Origin: Chitinophaga varians
Lineage (GTDB): Bacteria; Bacteroidota; Bacteroidia; Chitinophagales; Chitinophagaceae
Length of the DNA: 64,000 nt
Reading direction: 5' to 3'
NCBI RefSeq assembly: GCF_012641275.1
Contig: NZ_JABAIA010000001.1
Span: forward strand, 1,860,001 to 1,924,000
Positions 25,654 to 34,314 of the stretch are shown piece by piece. The position numbers were made by a program, and so were the translations under genes. Below the pieces are notes generated by a model that did no database searches, had not been told where the DNA came from, and worked only from the letters and a program-made list of their open reading frames with translations. How positions within the stretch are numbered: the stretch's first letter is position 1; each line of letters starts with the position of its first letter.

Positions 25654-28600
25654 ATGATACCATCCAATAACTCAGCCAGGCACCTGGTATGTGAAGGCGC
25701 ACTTTGCAGCTGCGACAAGGCAGTGGCACCGGCGGCCGTAAAGGTGGTGTCACACGACCGGTACTATGTTCACGGCAGCAGTGGCACAGATCGCCCGGTA
25801 GTCACCACACACGAAAATGATCAGCGCGCCCTGCATTTCAGCAGCTGCCTTGCCGGCGGACAGCCAGCGCCCTGTACGCCCCAACTGTTATGGCAGATAC
25901 CGGCCAGTCAACAACGTATTGCATTGGCCAACGGCGCTTATCCGCTGCCAGACAATGCCACCGCGCAATGTCTCACCAAAGGAGGCCGGCTGAAGATCCT
26001 CACCCATGGGCAACTTCCCTCCGGTGACAATGACCCTCCGGGTTTGTACAGCGGTGACAATCAGCCTCCGGCCGACAAACTGTCGATGACTTTTCCGCAG
26101 CAGGCGCCACATATCCAGCGGATCAAAGGCCCGGCAAAAGTACGTCAGCTAAGCAATGCCTCGTGGGAGGTGACTTTTGACCGCCCGCCTTCCTCCGGAG
26201 ATATTGCCCTGTTGCACTGGGTACTTGAAAATGAACAAGGCATAGCAGCAGTTTCCTTACATGGCGACCATATTTTCCGTCATCATTTTCTGCACAACGG
26301 GGATTACACGCTGCGTGTTTTCAGCGGAGAAGACTCGGAAGCCATGCTGACACAGAGGGTACAGGTCACGCCCACCGGCATCGTCTGTTCTCAGACTACC
26401 GCCAGGCCGGGACAACCGATCCGCTTCACCGTGGCAGACGCAACATCTGCTGATATCTTCCGATGGGATTGGAGAGATGATAAAGGCTTTCGCGGCGCAT
26501 CAGAAAACACCGGCCCGGAAATTCAACTGACGTTTGAGCAACCAGGACTTTACACTGTGCGTGCCACCACAGGCGATCAGACCTGGCAACAGGCCGTTAC
26601 CATCTGTAACAACCAGATCCAACGTATCCAGGCAGACCGGCAGCCTGTCAGCGGCGCCGTCGTAACATTCGATGTCACCACCAGCCTGCCGGATTTAACC
26701 ACAAGGGAGCAGCTTAAACTCCACTGGAAGCTGGAAGGCCCCGAAAGCACGCACTGTGCGGGAGAACAAACATTCCGGCACCTGTTTGTTCACTGCGGGC
26801 ATTATACGCTGTATGCCTATCTTTATAACATACAGCAGGAAGCAGCATTACATTTTGAAGTAAAGAATGCTACTGTTACCACCGCTCACTGGACGACACC
26901 GAATGGATATGTTATCCGTCAGGCCGGGCATGATCAGGATGTTTGCCTGTACTTTGGACATACCGGCCTGGAAAAAAGAAAGGTATTGCTGGAAATATAC
27001 GCCCGGCAGGCTTTTCACAGCAGACTAGTGTACACTTGCTTCATAACCATCACCACAACGCCCGCAGTGTCGCACCCGTTATCCATCAGCAGCTTCCGGC
27101 AACAGCTTCCAGCAGGATGGGACAACGAACAACTGCAGCTCTATTTTCAGATCAAACCAACAGACAATATTCCCATCGAGCAACAAAATCGCCCGCAATT
27201 ACTATTACATCGCCGGCAGCGTATTGTAAACGTATACTTTACCGATCCACAGGACCAACGCATATATTTTATCACCGACCATCATCAGCAGATAGCGCTG
27301 AAAATATACGCTGTCAACCTTGCCGGACAGCAATTACAAGTGACAATCCTGCGCCGGAAAAGCTCGCCTCCGTTGCTGAAACCGCTGCACACCTACCCGG
27401 CGACGGAGCTGCTGCCATTACTGGAGCATGACGTCATTATCAGCAAACAACAGGTAACCGTCGATAAAACAGGTGCAGTAATGCTTCCTGTACCGCTGGC
27501 ATCGTTATCTGCCATCAGCCTGATTTATGCATTGATACAACTTCCCGGATATAATGCTGTGTACTCGCGACAGCTATTTGTGTACCTTGGTAACCAACTG
27601 CGGCTGTCGCCCGCCATAAAAGCACGTTCCACCGCTGTCATAGAACGGGTATCCGTTTCACAAGGTCCATCAGAATGTCAGTCACTGGTATGGGGTAGCA
27701 AAGTAAGTTGCGCGTTTCGGAAGAAAGTCATCAGTATTGCACGCAAGTTACAAGCAGACCCGAATCACCTGATGACTTGTATGGCATTTGAAACAGGCGG
27801 GTCTTTTCTGCCGCATTTGCTGAATGGGTATAAGCCGGGGACTACGCCGGCAGTAGAGAAATTGACGGAAGGGGTGTTGGCGGAGCATGCGGTGGGGTTG
27901 GTGCAGTTTACGCAGACGGCGATTGATCAAATGAATAGCCGATGGAAGTTAAAAGCTACCAAAATGAAATTAGCACACATGTCAGCCGAAGAACAGCTAG
28001 ATTACGTGTATCATTATCTGCGCAGTTTTAATGGAAAGTTTAACTCACTAGAAGATTTCTACTTAACGATTCTAAAACCAGAATCGGTTGGAAAAACTGA
28101 AGATCATATTGTATTTAGTATGGAGCAGGATGCAATAAATAAGAGAAGTTGGTATCAAAAAAACAAAGGGCTTGATATTGACAAAGACGGCGTTATACAT
28201 AAAAAGGAGGTACGTACAATAATTTTCAAAAAGTATACCGAGGGACTAAATTATAGAAATAACTGTAGCCTCAATTGTCCAATGCTTATAAATACCCAAC
28301 CGTCTAAAGAAAGGTGGTATCACCCGTTACCCAATATGCAGTTGAGGGGATGGTATAGCTGCTGGGCTCCTGAAAGAAGTAGATTTGGGATTATCACCGA
28401 GCGCAAGAGTGGCAAACATCAGGGGTTAGACTTTTACGCACCTGAAGGAACTCCTGTCTATGCATGTGTTGATGGAGAGATAGCTTCCTCTCATTATTCT
28501 GATTCCTACGGCAATGTCTTGGTTCTCTATGGAAAATATAATGATGATTATTATTATTTCTTTTATGCGCACTTACAAGCGCCTTCAAAATACACCACAG

Positions 28601-28824
28601 GACAAAGTGTGAAAATGGGCGACATTATTGGCTTTACAGGGAAAACAGGAAATGCTAAAAGTGTGAAACAAGAACAAGAGCATCTACACTTTGAAATACG
28701 GACGAAGGAAATTGTAGGAAAAGGTTTTGATGGTCGGATCGACCCCTTACAAATCATCACCGAACTTAACACAAATGAAATTATCAACCCTCAAAAGGAA
28801 CTTCAATATGCTAAATCCATTTAA
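25654..28824 (+). CDS. PAAR-like type VI effector with two putative peptidoglycan-hydrolase domains
   Basis: The 1056-aa protein shows these parts in order. A Cys-rich DUF4280/PAAR-like tip domain (1-~125) includes HFSSCLAGGQPAPCTPQLLW. PKD/Ig-like beta domains (~140-400) and a beta-rich linker (~400-640) follow. A lysozyme/transglycosylase-like domain (~685-800) has AFETGG (candidate catalytic Glu713) and AVGLVQFTQTA. A perfect EF-hand loop DIDKDGVIHKKE spans 841-852. A C-terminal M23/LytM-type peptidase has zinc ligands His922, Asp926 and His1010-x-His1012. The likely role is to be carried on the VgrG tip and cut glycan and peptide bonds in rival cell walls. Composition turns markedly AT-rich from about nt 27,950, marking an acquired C-terminal part. 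Confidence 0.82.
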   Translation: MIPSNNSARHLVCEGALCSCDKAVAPAAVKVVSHDRYYVHGSSGTDRPVVTTHENDQRALHFSSCLAGGQPAPCTPQLLWQIPASQQRIALANGAYPLPDNATAQCLTKGGRLKILTHGQLPSGDNDPPGLYSGDNQPPADKLSMTFPQQAPHIQRIKGPAKVRQLSNASWEVTFDRPPSSGDIALLHWVLENEQGIAAVSLHGDHIFRHHFLHNGDYTLRVFSGEDSEAMLTQRVQVTPTGIVCSQTTARPGQPIRFTVADATSADIFRWDWRDDKGFRGASENTGPEIQLTFEQPGLYTVRATTGDQTWQQAVTICNNQIQRIQADRQPVSGAVVTFDVTTSLPDLTTREQLKLHWKLEGPESTHCAGEQTFRHLFVHCGHYTLYAYLYNIQQEAALHFEVKNATVTTAHWTTPNGYVIRQAGHDQDVCLYFGHTGLEKRKVLLEIYARQAFHSRLVYTCFITITTTPAVSHPLSISSFRQQLPAGWDNEQLQLYFQIKPTDNIPIEQQNRPQLLLHRRQRIVNVYFTDPQDQRIYFITDHHQQIALKIYAVNLAGQQLQVTILRRKSSPPLLKPLHTYPATELLPLLEHDVIISKQQVTVDKTGAVMLPVPLASLSAISLIYALIQLPGYNAVYSRQLFVYLGNQLRLSPAIKARSTAVIERVSVSQGPSECQSLVWGSKVSCAFRKKVISIARKLQADPNHLMTCMAFETGGSFLPHLLNGYKPGTTPAVEKLTEGVLAEHAVGLVQFTQTAIDQMNSRWKLKATKMKLAHMSAEEQLDYVYHYLRSFNGKFNSLEDFYLTILKPESVGKTEDHIVFSMEQDAINKRSWYQKNKGLDIDKDGVIHKKEVRTIIFKKYTEGLNYRNNCSLNCPMLINTQPSKERWYHPLPNMQLRGWYSCWAPERSRFGIITERKSGKHQGLDFYAPEGTPVYACVDGEIASSHYSDSYGNVLVLYGKYNDDYYYFFYAHLQAPSKYTTGQSVKMGDIIGFTGKTGNAKSVKQEQEHLHFEIRTKEIVGKGFDGRIDPLQIITELNTNEIINPQKELQYAKSI

Positions 28825-29263
28825 AAAAAATCTACTAATTCAAGTCTTGAATTTAACTTTTTTAGGTTGTGGTAATCAAACTCCAAATTCGCTAGGAGAA
28901 AACATCATATCAAACTGGCCAAGAAAATACAATCTTAGTACTTCAAGAAATGAAATCATGAATGGAATGATTGTCGGTACTGACTACCAAATCAACACCA
29001 CAGACGACAGCTGTCTCTTCATCGGTGATGGCATACAGTACGCCTTCGAAGCCAAGTGTGCCCTCAAAACCAATAATGACACACTTCTGGGGTACTTTTG
29101 TTACGACGCTCGTGGCATAGAGCAATATTGGAGCCAGGAGCAACCCCTTTTCAAAATCTTCCGAAAAGACACCAACTACTACATTATTTCAAGTGCTATC
29201 CTTGAGGACACGACAAAAACCTATCTGTTAAAACATACCCCGGAAAGCAAAAAAATTCAATAG
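28808..29263 (+). CDS. Candidate immunity lipoprotein for the upstream effector
   Basis: The start at 28808 lies inside the effector gene; the 17-nt overlap suggests translational coupling. The 151-aa product has a signal peptide ending in a lipobox (FLGC, Cys21), so it should sit in the periplasm or outer membrane, where a cell-wall hydrolase effector would act on the producer. An upstream in-frame start at 28727 would lose the signal peptide. The sequence belongs to no family I recognise. Immunity is inferred from position, overlap and localisation only. Confidence 0.65.
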   Translation: MLNPFKKNLLIQVLNLTFLGCGNQTPNSLGENIISNWPRKYNLSTSRNEIMNGMIVGTDYQINTTDDSCLFIGDGIQYAFEAKCALKTNNDTLLGYFCYDARGIEQYWSQEQPLFKIFRKDTNYYIISSAILEDTTKTYLLKHTPESKKIQ

Positions 29264-29289
29264 CTTTATATTCAACTTAACCGTGAATT

Positions 29290-29727
29290 GTGAATAAAGC
29301 TATTATCCTTTTATCGTTTTCTGTAGTAGTATTATCCTTAGGAGCCTGTAACCAGTCGGAGCAGCCTGGCAAACCAGGCGGTGGCGGCTTTTTTTCCTCC
29401 AAAGCCGGTAAGCCGGTGGCTTTTAAGCTACAGTCGGGGCATCCTGACAGCGGCCGTGCATCCTTTGCTTTATCGGGGATAACTGTATCATTTGATCAGA
29501 CAGCTGATGCGTCGCAAACCATCAGCATTAAAAAAGACGAAAAACGGCTGATCAACTATATCCGGACGGCAGATACAGCTGAGAAGGCCCTGCCGACGCC
29601 GTATATGACGATCAACGGGAAGGATACCGTTATTACGTTTAACATCCGGCAGGATGCATTCCGTTTTAAAATAAAAGGCAACAGGGCCACCTATACGAAA
29701 ACGAAAGATAGCACAGCGAAGCAGTGA
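29290..29727 (+). CDS. Small lipoprotein of unknown function (GTG start)
   Basis: The 145-aa product has a signal peptide with lipobox LGAC (Cys20), then a Gly-rich stretch and a predicted beta-rich domain with TPYMTINGKDTVITF. GTG is the only start that keeps the signal peptide. It lies 26 nt after the candidate immunity gene and could belong to the same transcript, perhaps as a second immunity factor, but its base composition resembles the core genome. The family is not recognised. Confidence 0.6.
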   Translation: MNKAIILLSFSVVVLSLGACNQSEQPGKPGGGGFFSSKAGKPVAFKLQSGHPDSGRASFALSGITVSFDQTADASQTISIKKDEKRLINYIRTADTAEKALPTPYMTINGKDTVITFNIRQDAFRFKIKGNRATYTKTKDSTAKQ

Positions 29728-29740
29728 TACAGCATAAAAA

Positions 29741-29764
29741 AGGCCGGCCCAACGGGCCAGCCTT
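29741..29764. terminator. Bidirectional terminator between convergent genes
   Basis: AAGGCCGGCCC / GGGCCAGCCTT with a 3-nt loop and A/T tails on both sides lies between the lipoprotein gene and the minus-strand TonB receptor. Confidence 0.75.
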
Positions 29765-29790
29765 GTATGACTGAATAATCAGGACAAAAC

Positions 29791-32241
29791 CTATTTAAAA
29801 TCAATAGGAATAGCCAGTTTAACACTAAAATTACGTCCTACGTTAAAGACACCGGAGCGCCCAGTTACTTCGTTCACCGGTGCGTATTTCAAACGGCTCA
29901 GGTGATTCTGGTAAGCTACATCACCGATGTTATTTACTGCAAAATGCAGCGAGAACAGGGTTTTGTTATGTTTATTCACAAACTCTGAACCCAGACCGGC
30001 ATTCAGCAGCGTATAACTTCCTGTGGCTGTCTCGGTCTGATAAGCAGAGAACACATCATTCTGGGCAAAATTCATATCCATCTGTATTCCTATGTAAGCA
30101 TTGCGCAGCGGGCCACCTACCTTTTTAAACTTGCCTTTCAACTCAGACAACCATCTGGCGGCGGGGATATTAGGCAGGTTTTTAGTTGAGTCGGTAGCGT
30201 TAACGGCAGTACCTCTTACATAGGAGAGGGTATTTTCAAAATGCAGCCAGTCAATAGGATGCGGGTGTATATCCAACATCAGCTCGCCACCATAGAGATT
30301 GGCATTAGCTTGTTGATACTTGAAGGCGGCAAATCCCTCGGCATTGTCATCAACCGGGATAGAATCGGTACCGGCCGCATTAAACAGTTTGCGGGAGAAG
30401 ATGAAGTTGTTGATATGATTGTAGAACACATTGGCAGCCAGTGAAACGTGCTGGGTATTGAACTCTACGCCTCCGTCTATCTGCGTGCTCACTTCCGGCT
30501 TCAGGTCCTGGTTGCCGTATTCATATTTGATAGTGCCTTCATGTACGCCGTTGGCAGCTAGTTCAGAGATGTTTGGAGCGCGGAAGCCGCGGGCAGCATT
30601 GAGCTTCAGCACCACCCGATCGCTGACTTCATAGCTAAGTCCCACGCTACCGGACACATTGGAGAAATTACGGTTGAACGCTTCAAATTTTGTTTCGCCG
30701 GATGCGGCGGGCTTGCCGTCAGCATCGAGGAAGAGTGATTTGGAACGCATGGAACGACTGTCAAAACGTACGCCACCGCTCAGGGTGAGCTTGTTGAAGG
30801 TTTTGCTTGTCACCGCAAAAGCGCCGATATCGAACAGGTTATAGGCGGGGATGAGGAATTCCTCGCCAGAGATTTCATTTTTCTGCTGCATACCGTTTAC
30901 ACCGACAGTCGTCTGCCAACCGTTCATTTCAGGGAGGTAATATTTGGCGGCATAGTTGAATGTCTGCAATTTCAGCCAGAGCCCAGGCTCATCGGGATGC
31001 AGGACATCTCCGAACTCACGACGGTTGTTCCACTGATAACCCAGTGTTAAGCCAAGACGGCCACCATTATGCAGGTACAGGCTGTTGTCCCATACCAGTT
31101 TCTGGTGGTTGATCTGTTGTTTGGGCACCGTCATGCTGTAGGACTTATTATCGCTGTCGGTAACAGCTACTTCTTCTTTTGTGCCGTTATCATTAATTGG
31201 TTTGATAAAACGGCCTTCGCTGTCGCGCTCTCCTTCTACCAGGCCAAGATGCTGATTAAAGGAGGTAAAGCTTAGGCGGGAGAAGCCCCATTGTTTGTTG
31301 ATACCGATATTGGCGCCGTAGTTGGTGTTATTGAAACGGGAATTGAATACATACCCGTCGTATTTGTTCTTATAGTCATGTGCCTGTTTCTGGGTGATGT
31401 AGGCCCCCCAGCTGAAACCGTTGTTGTTGCCGGCGATATCAGCATGGTAGGCCATGAGACCGTTGTTGGTCTGGTAGTTGGCTTCCACGTTGCCTTTAAT
31501 TTTGCCTTGTGGCAGCGGGGCGGGAGGTACGATGTTTACCACGCCTGCCAATGCGTCTGAGCCATACACCAGTGAAGCAGGGCCTTTCAGTATTTCTATT
31601 TTGCTGACATTGTAATCATCCACTTCGATACCGTGTTCATCGCCCCACTGCTGGCCTTCCTGGCGAACACCGTCGCTGACCACCACTACACGGTTGTAGC
31701 CAAGGCCACGGATGAAAGGTTTGGAGATTGCCGGACCAGTGGAAAGCTGGCTTACGCCGGGCACTTTGGCGATCGCATCAATAATGTTGGTAGAAATGCT
31801 CTGGTCGAGGACATCCCGGCGAATGATACTGATGGGCGTAGGTGTTTTTTTCACGGAAGTAGCCAGGTTGGCACCGGTGATCACTACTTCATTTTTTTCG
31901 ATCAGTGTTTCGGTCAGTTCAAAATCTTTGGTGGTAGTACCGTTTACACTGACTGTCTCCGTATAGGCGGCATAACCGATGGAGTGTACTTCCACAATAT
32001 ATTTTCCTTTCGGCAGATTTTTGATAGTATAATTTCCCTGGGCATCGGTAGCGGCGCCGACATGCAGGTCCGGCAGATAAACAGTAGCACCGGGAATAAT
32101 GGCATGCGTAACTTTATCCGTTACTTTTCCGGTGAGTGCGTTAGAAAAAGTGCCGTCTTCAGGAATTCCGGCCTGGGCAGTGGGATGCAGCAACAGCAAT
32201 GTCGCCATTAATCCGAGTATAAATACACGCAAATAATGCAT
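29791..32241 (-). CDS. TonB-dependent receptor with carboxypeptidase-regulatory-like N-terminus
   Basis: The 816-aa protein has a signal peptide ending AQA, then a carboxypeptidase-regulatory-like domain (GKVTDKVTHAIIPGATV, ~37-115). The plug domain follows (PTPISIIRRDVLDQ, FIRGLGYNRVVVVSDG, KGPASLVYGSDALAGVVNIV), then a 22-strand-type barrel ending FSVKLAIPIDF. It imports an unknown ligand across the outer membrane using TonB energy. A small His/Cys-containing protein lies upstream in the same orientation. That, with the plug segment QQWGDEHGIEVDD, makes a metal ion possible, but this is a weak inference. Confidence 0.88.
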   Translation of the reverse strand: MHYLRVFILGLMATLLLLHPTAQAGIPEDGTFSNALTGKVTDKVTHAIIPGATVYLPDLHVGAATDAQGNYTIKNLPKGKYIVEVHSIGYAAYTETVSVNGTTTKDFELTETLIEKNEVVITGANLATSVKKTPTPISIIRRDVLDQSISTNIIDAIAKVPGVSQLSTGPAISKPFIRGLGYNRVVVVSDGVRQEGQQWGDEHGIEVDDYNVSKIEILKGPASLVYGSDALAGVVNIVPPAPLPQGKIKGNVEANYQTNNGLMAYHADIAGNNNGFSWGAYITQKQAHDYKNKYDGYVFNSRFNNTNYGANIGINKQWGFSRLSFTSFNQHLGLVEGERDSEGRFIKPINDNGTKEEVAVTDSDNKSYSMTVPKQQINHQKLVWDNSLYLHNGGRLGLTLGYQWNNRREFGDVLHPDEPGLWLKLQTFNYAAKYYLPEMNGWQTTVGVNGMQQKNEISGEEFLIPAYNLFDIGAFAVTSKTFNKLTLSGGVRFDSRSMRSKSLFLDADGKPAASGETKFEAFNRNFSNVSGSVGLSYEVSDRVVLKLNAARGFRAPNISELAANGVHEGTIKYEYGNQDLKPEVSTQIDGGVEFNTQHVSLAANVFYNHINNFIFSRKLFNAAGTDSIPVDDNAEGFAAFKYQQANANLYGGELMLDIHPHPIDWLHFENTLSYVRGTAVNATDSTKNLPNIPAARWLSELKGKFKKVGGPLRNAYIGIQMDMNFAQNDVFSAYQTETATGSYTLLNAGLGSEFVNKHNKTLFSLHFAVNNIGDVAYQNHLSRLKYAPVNEVTGRSGVFNVGRNFSVKLAIPIDFK

Positions 32242-32334
32242 ACGTAAGTTATAAGAAATAAGAAAACAGTAAATACCAATAACCGTCTGCTACCCTCAGG
32301 TAATAACAGCTATATATCATGTGTAGTTGAAAAA

Positions 32335-32709
32335 TCAGGCAACCTCAGATGGTGGCGCCCGGGGAGAGAGATGACGATAGGTAACATAGCTGGTTTCCGG
32401 CAACGGCCGCGGTTGAAATACCCATATTACCGGACGTACCGGTGAAATAAAATCAGTGGTGTACTGATCGAACGGTTCCACTCCTATCTGCAGAAAATCG
32501 CAGTGGCGGTGTTGCTCTGAGAACACGGTCCCGCCCACAGGCGTATGCACATCCTGGGTGTCGTGGTGACCGGCGAACAGGTGTATAAACTCCCGTGGGA
32601 CCGTATTCAGGGTAAATACGCCCAGCAGGATGACCGCTAATATTTTTTGAAAATGTTTATACACCAGGGCAAAGGTAATAAACTTTACGCATTTGCAACA
32701 TCGATGCAT
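32335..32709 (-). CDS. Small His/Cys-containing protein upstream of the TonB receptor
   Basis: The 124-aa protein has one N-terminal hydrophobic helix (ILAVILLGVFTLNTVP) and potential metal ligands: GHHDTQDVH, QHRHCDF and the N-terminal CCKC. The C-terminal part is Pro-rich. It is 93 nt upstream of the TonB receptor gene on the same strand, so probably in one operon. Small membrane proteins of this kind accompany TonB receptors in Bacteroidota. The role is not known, and the exact start is uncertain. Confidence 0.55.
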   Translation of the reverse strand: MHRCCKCVKFITFALVYKHFQKILAVILLGVFTLNTVPREFIHLFAGHHDTQDVHTPVGGTVFSEQHRHCDFLQIGVEPFDQYTTDFISPVRPVIWVFQPRPLPETSYVTYRHLSPRAPPSEVA

Positions 32710-32719
32710 TTATATTGCA

Positions 32720-34303
32720 CTATTTCACCTTCAGCATTGGTCTCACCTGCTGCACGGAACCATTCTGGAACCGGGCATAGTAGACCCCATTTGGCAGGTA
32801 TTCCGCATCGAAGGTGAAGGTATAGGTGCCGGGAGTGTGTATTTTGTTGACAGGCACGCTCACCAGCCGTCCCATGGTATCGAATATCTGTATCATGGTA
32901 TTGCCGTTGCCTGTGATATAGGTGATGGTGGTGGCGCTGGTAAAGGGATTAGGGCTGTTAGTGATCAGTTTTTTATCGTCTGTGTTCAGATCGGGCAGGT
33001 TGGTAATGACACCACAGGCTACGCCGCTGATCAGGGGCAGCCGCTGGTAATCTTTCTGCAGGATTTTGTTCAGATCGGTCTGATCCACGCAGAACCACTG
33101 CTCAAGGATGGAAGCATAGACAGAGCGGAAATCATACTGCATTGGCACGTTGTCCGCCACGCTGGTATTATCGGGTATGGCCGGGGAGTTGCCCAGTACG
33201 CCCTGATTGACATAGTCGCCGAAAACGATCATCGGTGCAGCGGCGCCGTGGTCCGTACCCATACTGAAATTGGATTTGATACGTCGGCCAAATTCGGAAA
33301 ACGTCATTCCTACTACCCTGCGGGAAGCTCTCAGGCCTTTCAGGTCGTCCATAAAGGCTTTGATAGCATCGGACACACCGCCCAGCAATTTAGCATGGCC
33401 GCCGGTGGTAGTGTCACCGGATTCTGTCTGACTGGCGTGGGTATCGAAGCCCCCTGTGCTTACCATGTACATGCGGGTTTTAAGCCCTCCGGCCACCAGG
33501 CGGGCCACAATCTTCAGCTGATCGGCCAGGTTATTATTAGCAGGGTATGGCCCCTGAGAAGTCACTTTAGCTGCTGCCGCTTTGATCGTCCTCTCATAGC
33601 TATTGGTCTGTTTGGCGATCATGCGGATATACTCCAGTTCTTTACCCGCTTTGGTGTTGGGCACAGGATCTACCACGCCGTCAATCAGGTTATAGAAATC
33701 TGTCGCACTGGTGATGGCCATTCCCCTGCTGGCATCAGCACCCTGAAAAGCCGGTGACACGATGGAACCGATCTGGATGGCCAGCGGGTCCGGGTTGTCA
33801 GCATTCGGGTAGCTGTCCTGTGGTCCGGGATATTTGGTATCGAGATAACGGCCACCCCAACCGGAGGTCAGTATTTCATTGGAATCTGATCCGGTGAGCC
33901 AGATGTCCGTGGCGCGGAAGTGGGAGAAATTGGGGGAAGGATAACCAACGCTTTGGATGATGCTGGCTTTGCCTTCGTTATATAACTGCTGCACGCCTTT
34001 CATCGCAGGGTGCAGGCCGGATTTAAGGTAGTTGTCGAGCCGCAGTACTTTTCCTTCCGGAATAGCAATGTTTGTCCTGGCAGACTGGTATTTTCCATAG
34101 ATATCCAATGGGATGACCATGTTGAGCCCATCATTGCCTCCGGTCAGCTGAATCATTACCAGCACGTGGTCATTGTCGGCAGCGGCGCCGCTTAAGGCAG
34201 CCAGCATGGGCGAGCTTCCAAAAGCCTTGATAGAAAAGCCGTTGATAATGGTTGGCAATATCGCGGCCGGGGCTGTATATTTCAGGAAATCTCTTCTTTT
34301 CAT
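32720..34303 (-). CDS. DUF1501 protein with Tat signal and type IX sorting domain
   Basis: The 527-aa protein starts with KRRDFLKYTAPAA, a twin-arginine signal. The body is a DUF1501 (sulfatase-like fold) domain with LVMIQLTGGNDGLNMVIPL, GGFDTHASQ and MTFSEFGRRIKSN. The last ~80 residues (NSPNPFTSATTITYI...GVYYARFQNG) form a type A type IX secretion C-terminal sorting domain, which sends the protein to the cell surface. It lies 11 nt after the DUF1800 gene; the two families are almost always paired. No biochemical function is known for the pair. Confidence 0.9.
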   Translation of the reverse strand: MKRRDFLKYTAPAAILPTIINGFSIKAFGSSPMLAALSGAAADNDHVLVMIQLTGGNDGLNMVIPLDIYGKYQSARTNIAIPEGKVLRLDNYLKSGLHPAMKGVQQLYNEGKASIIQSVGYPSPNFSHFRATDIWLTGSDSNEILTSGWGGRYLDTKYPGPQDSYPNADNPDPLAIQIGSIVSPAFQGADASRGMAITSATDFYNLIDGVVDPVPNTKAGKELEYIRMIAKQTNSYERTIKAAAAKVTSQGPYPANNNLADQLKIVARLVAGGLKTRMYMVSTGGFDTHASQTESGDTTTGGHAKLLGGVSDAIKAFMDDLKGLRASRRVVGMTFSEFGRRIKSNFSMGTDHGAAAPMIVFGDYVNQGVLGNSPAIPDNTSVADNVPMQYDFRSVYASILEQWFCVDQTDLNKILQKDYQRLPLISGVACGVITNLPDLNTDDKKLITNSPNPFTSATTITYITGNGNTMIQIFDTMGRLVSVPVNKIHTPGTYTFTFDAEYLPNGVYYARFQNGSVQQVRPMLKVK

Positions 34304-34314
34304 AGAAAGGTTTT

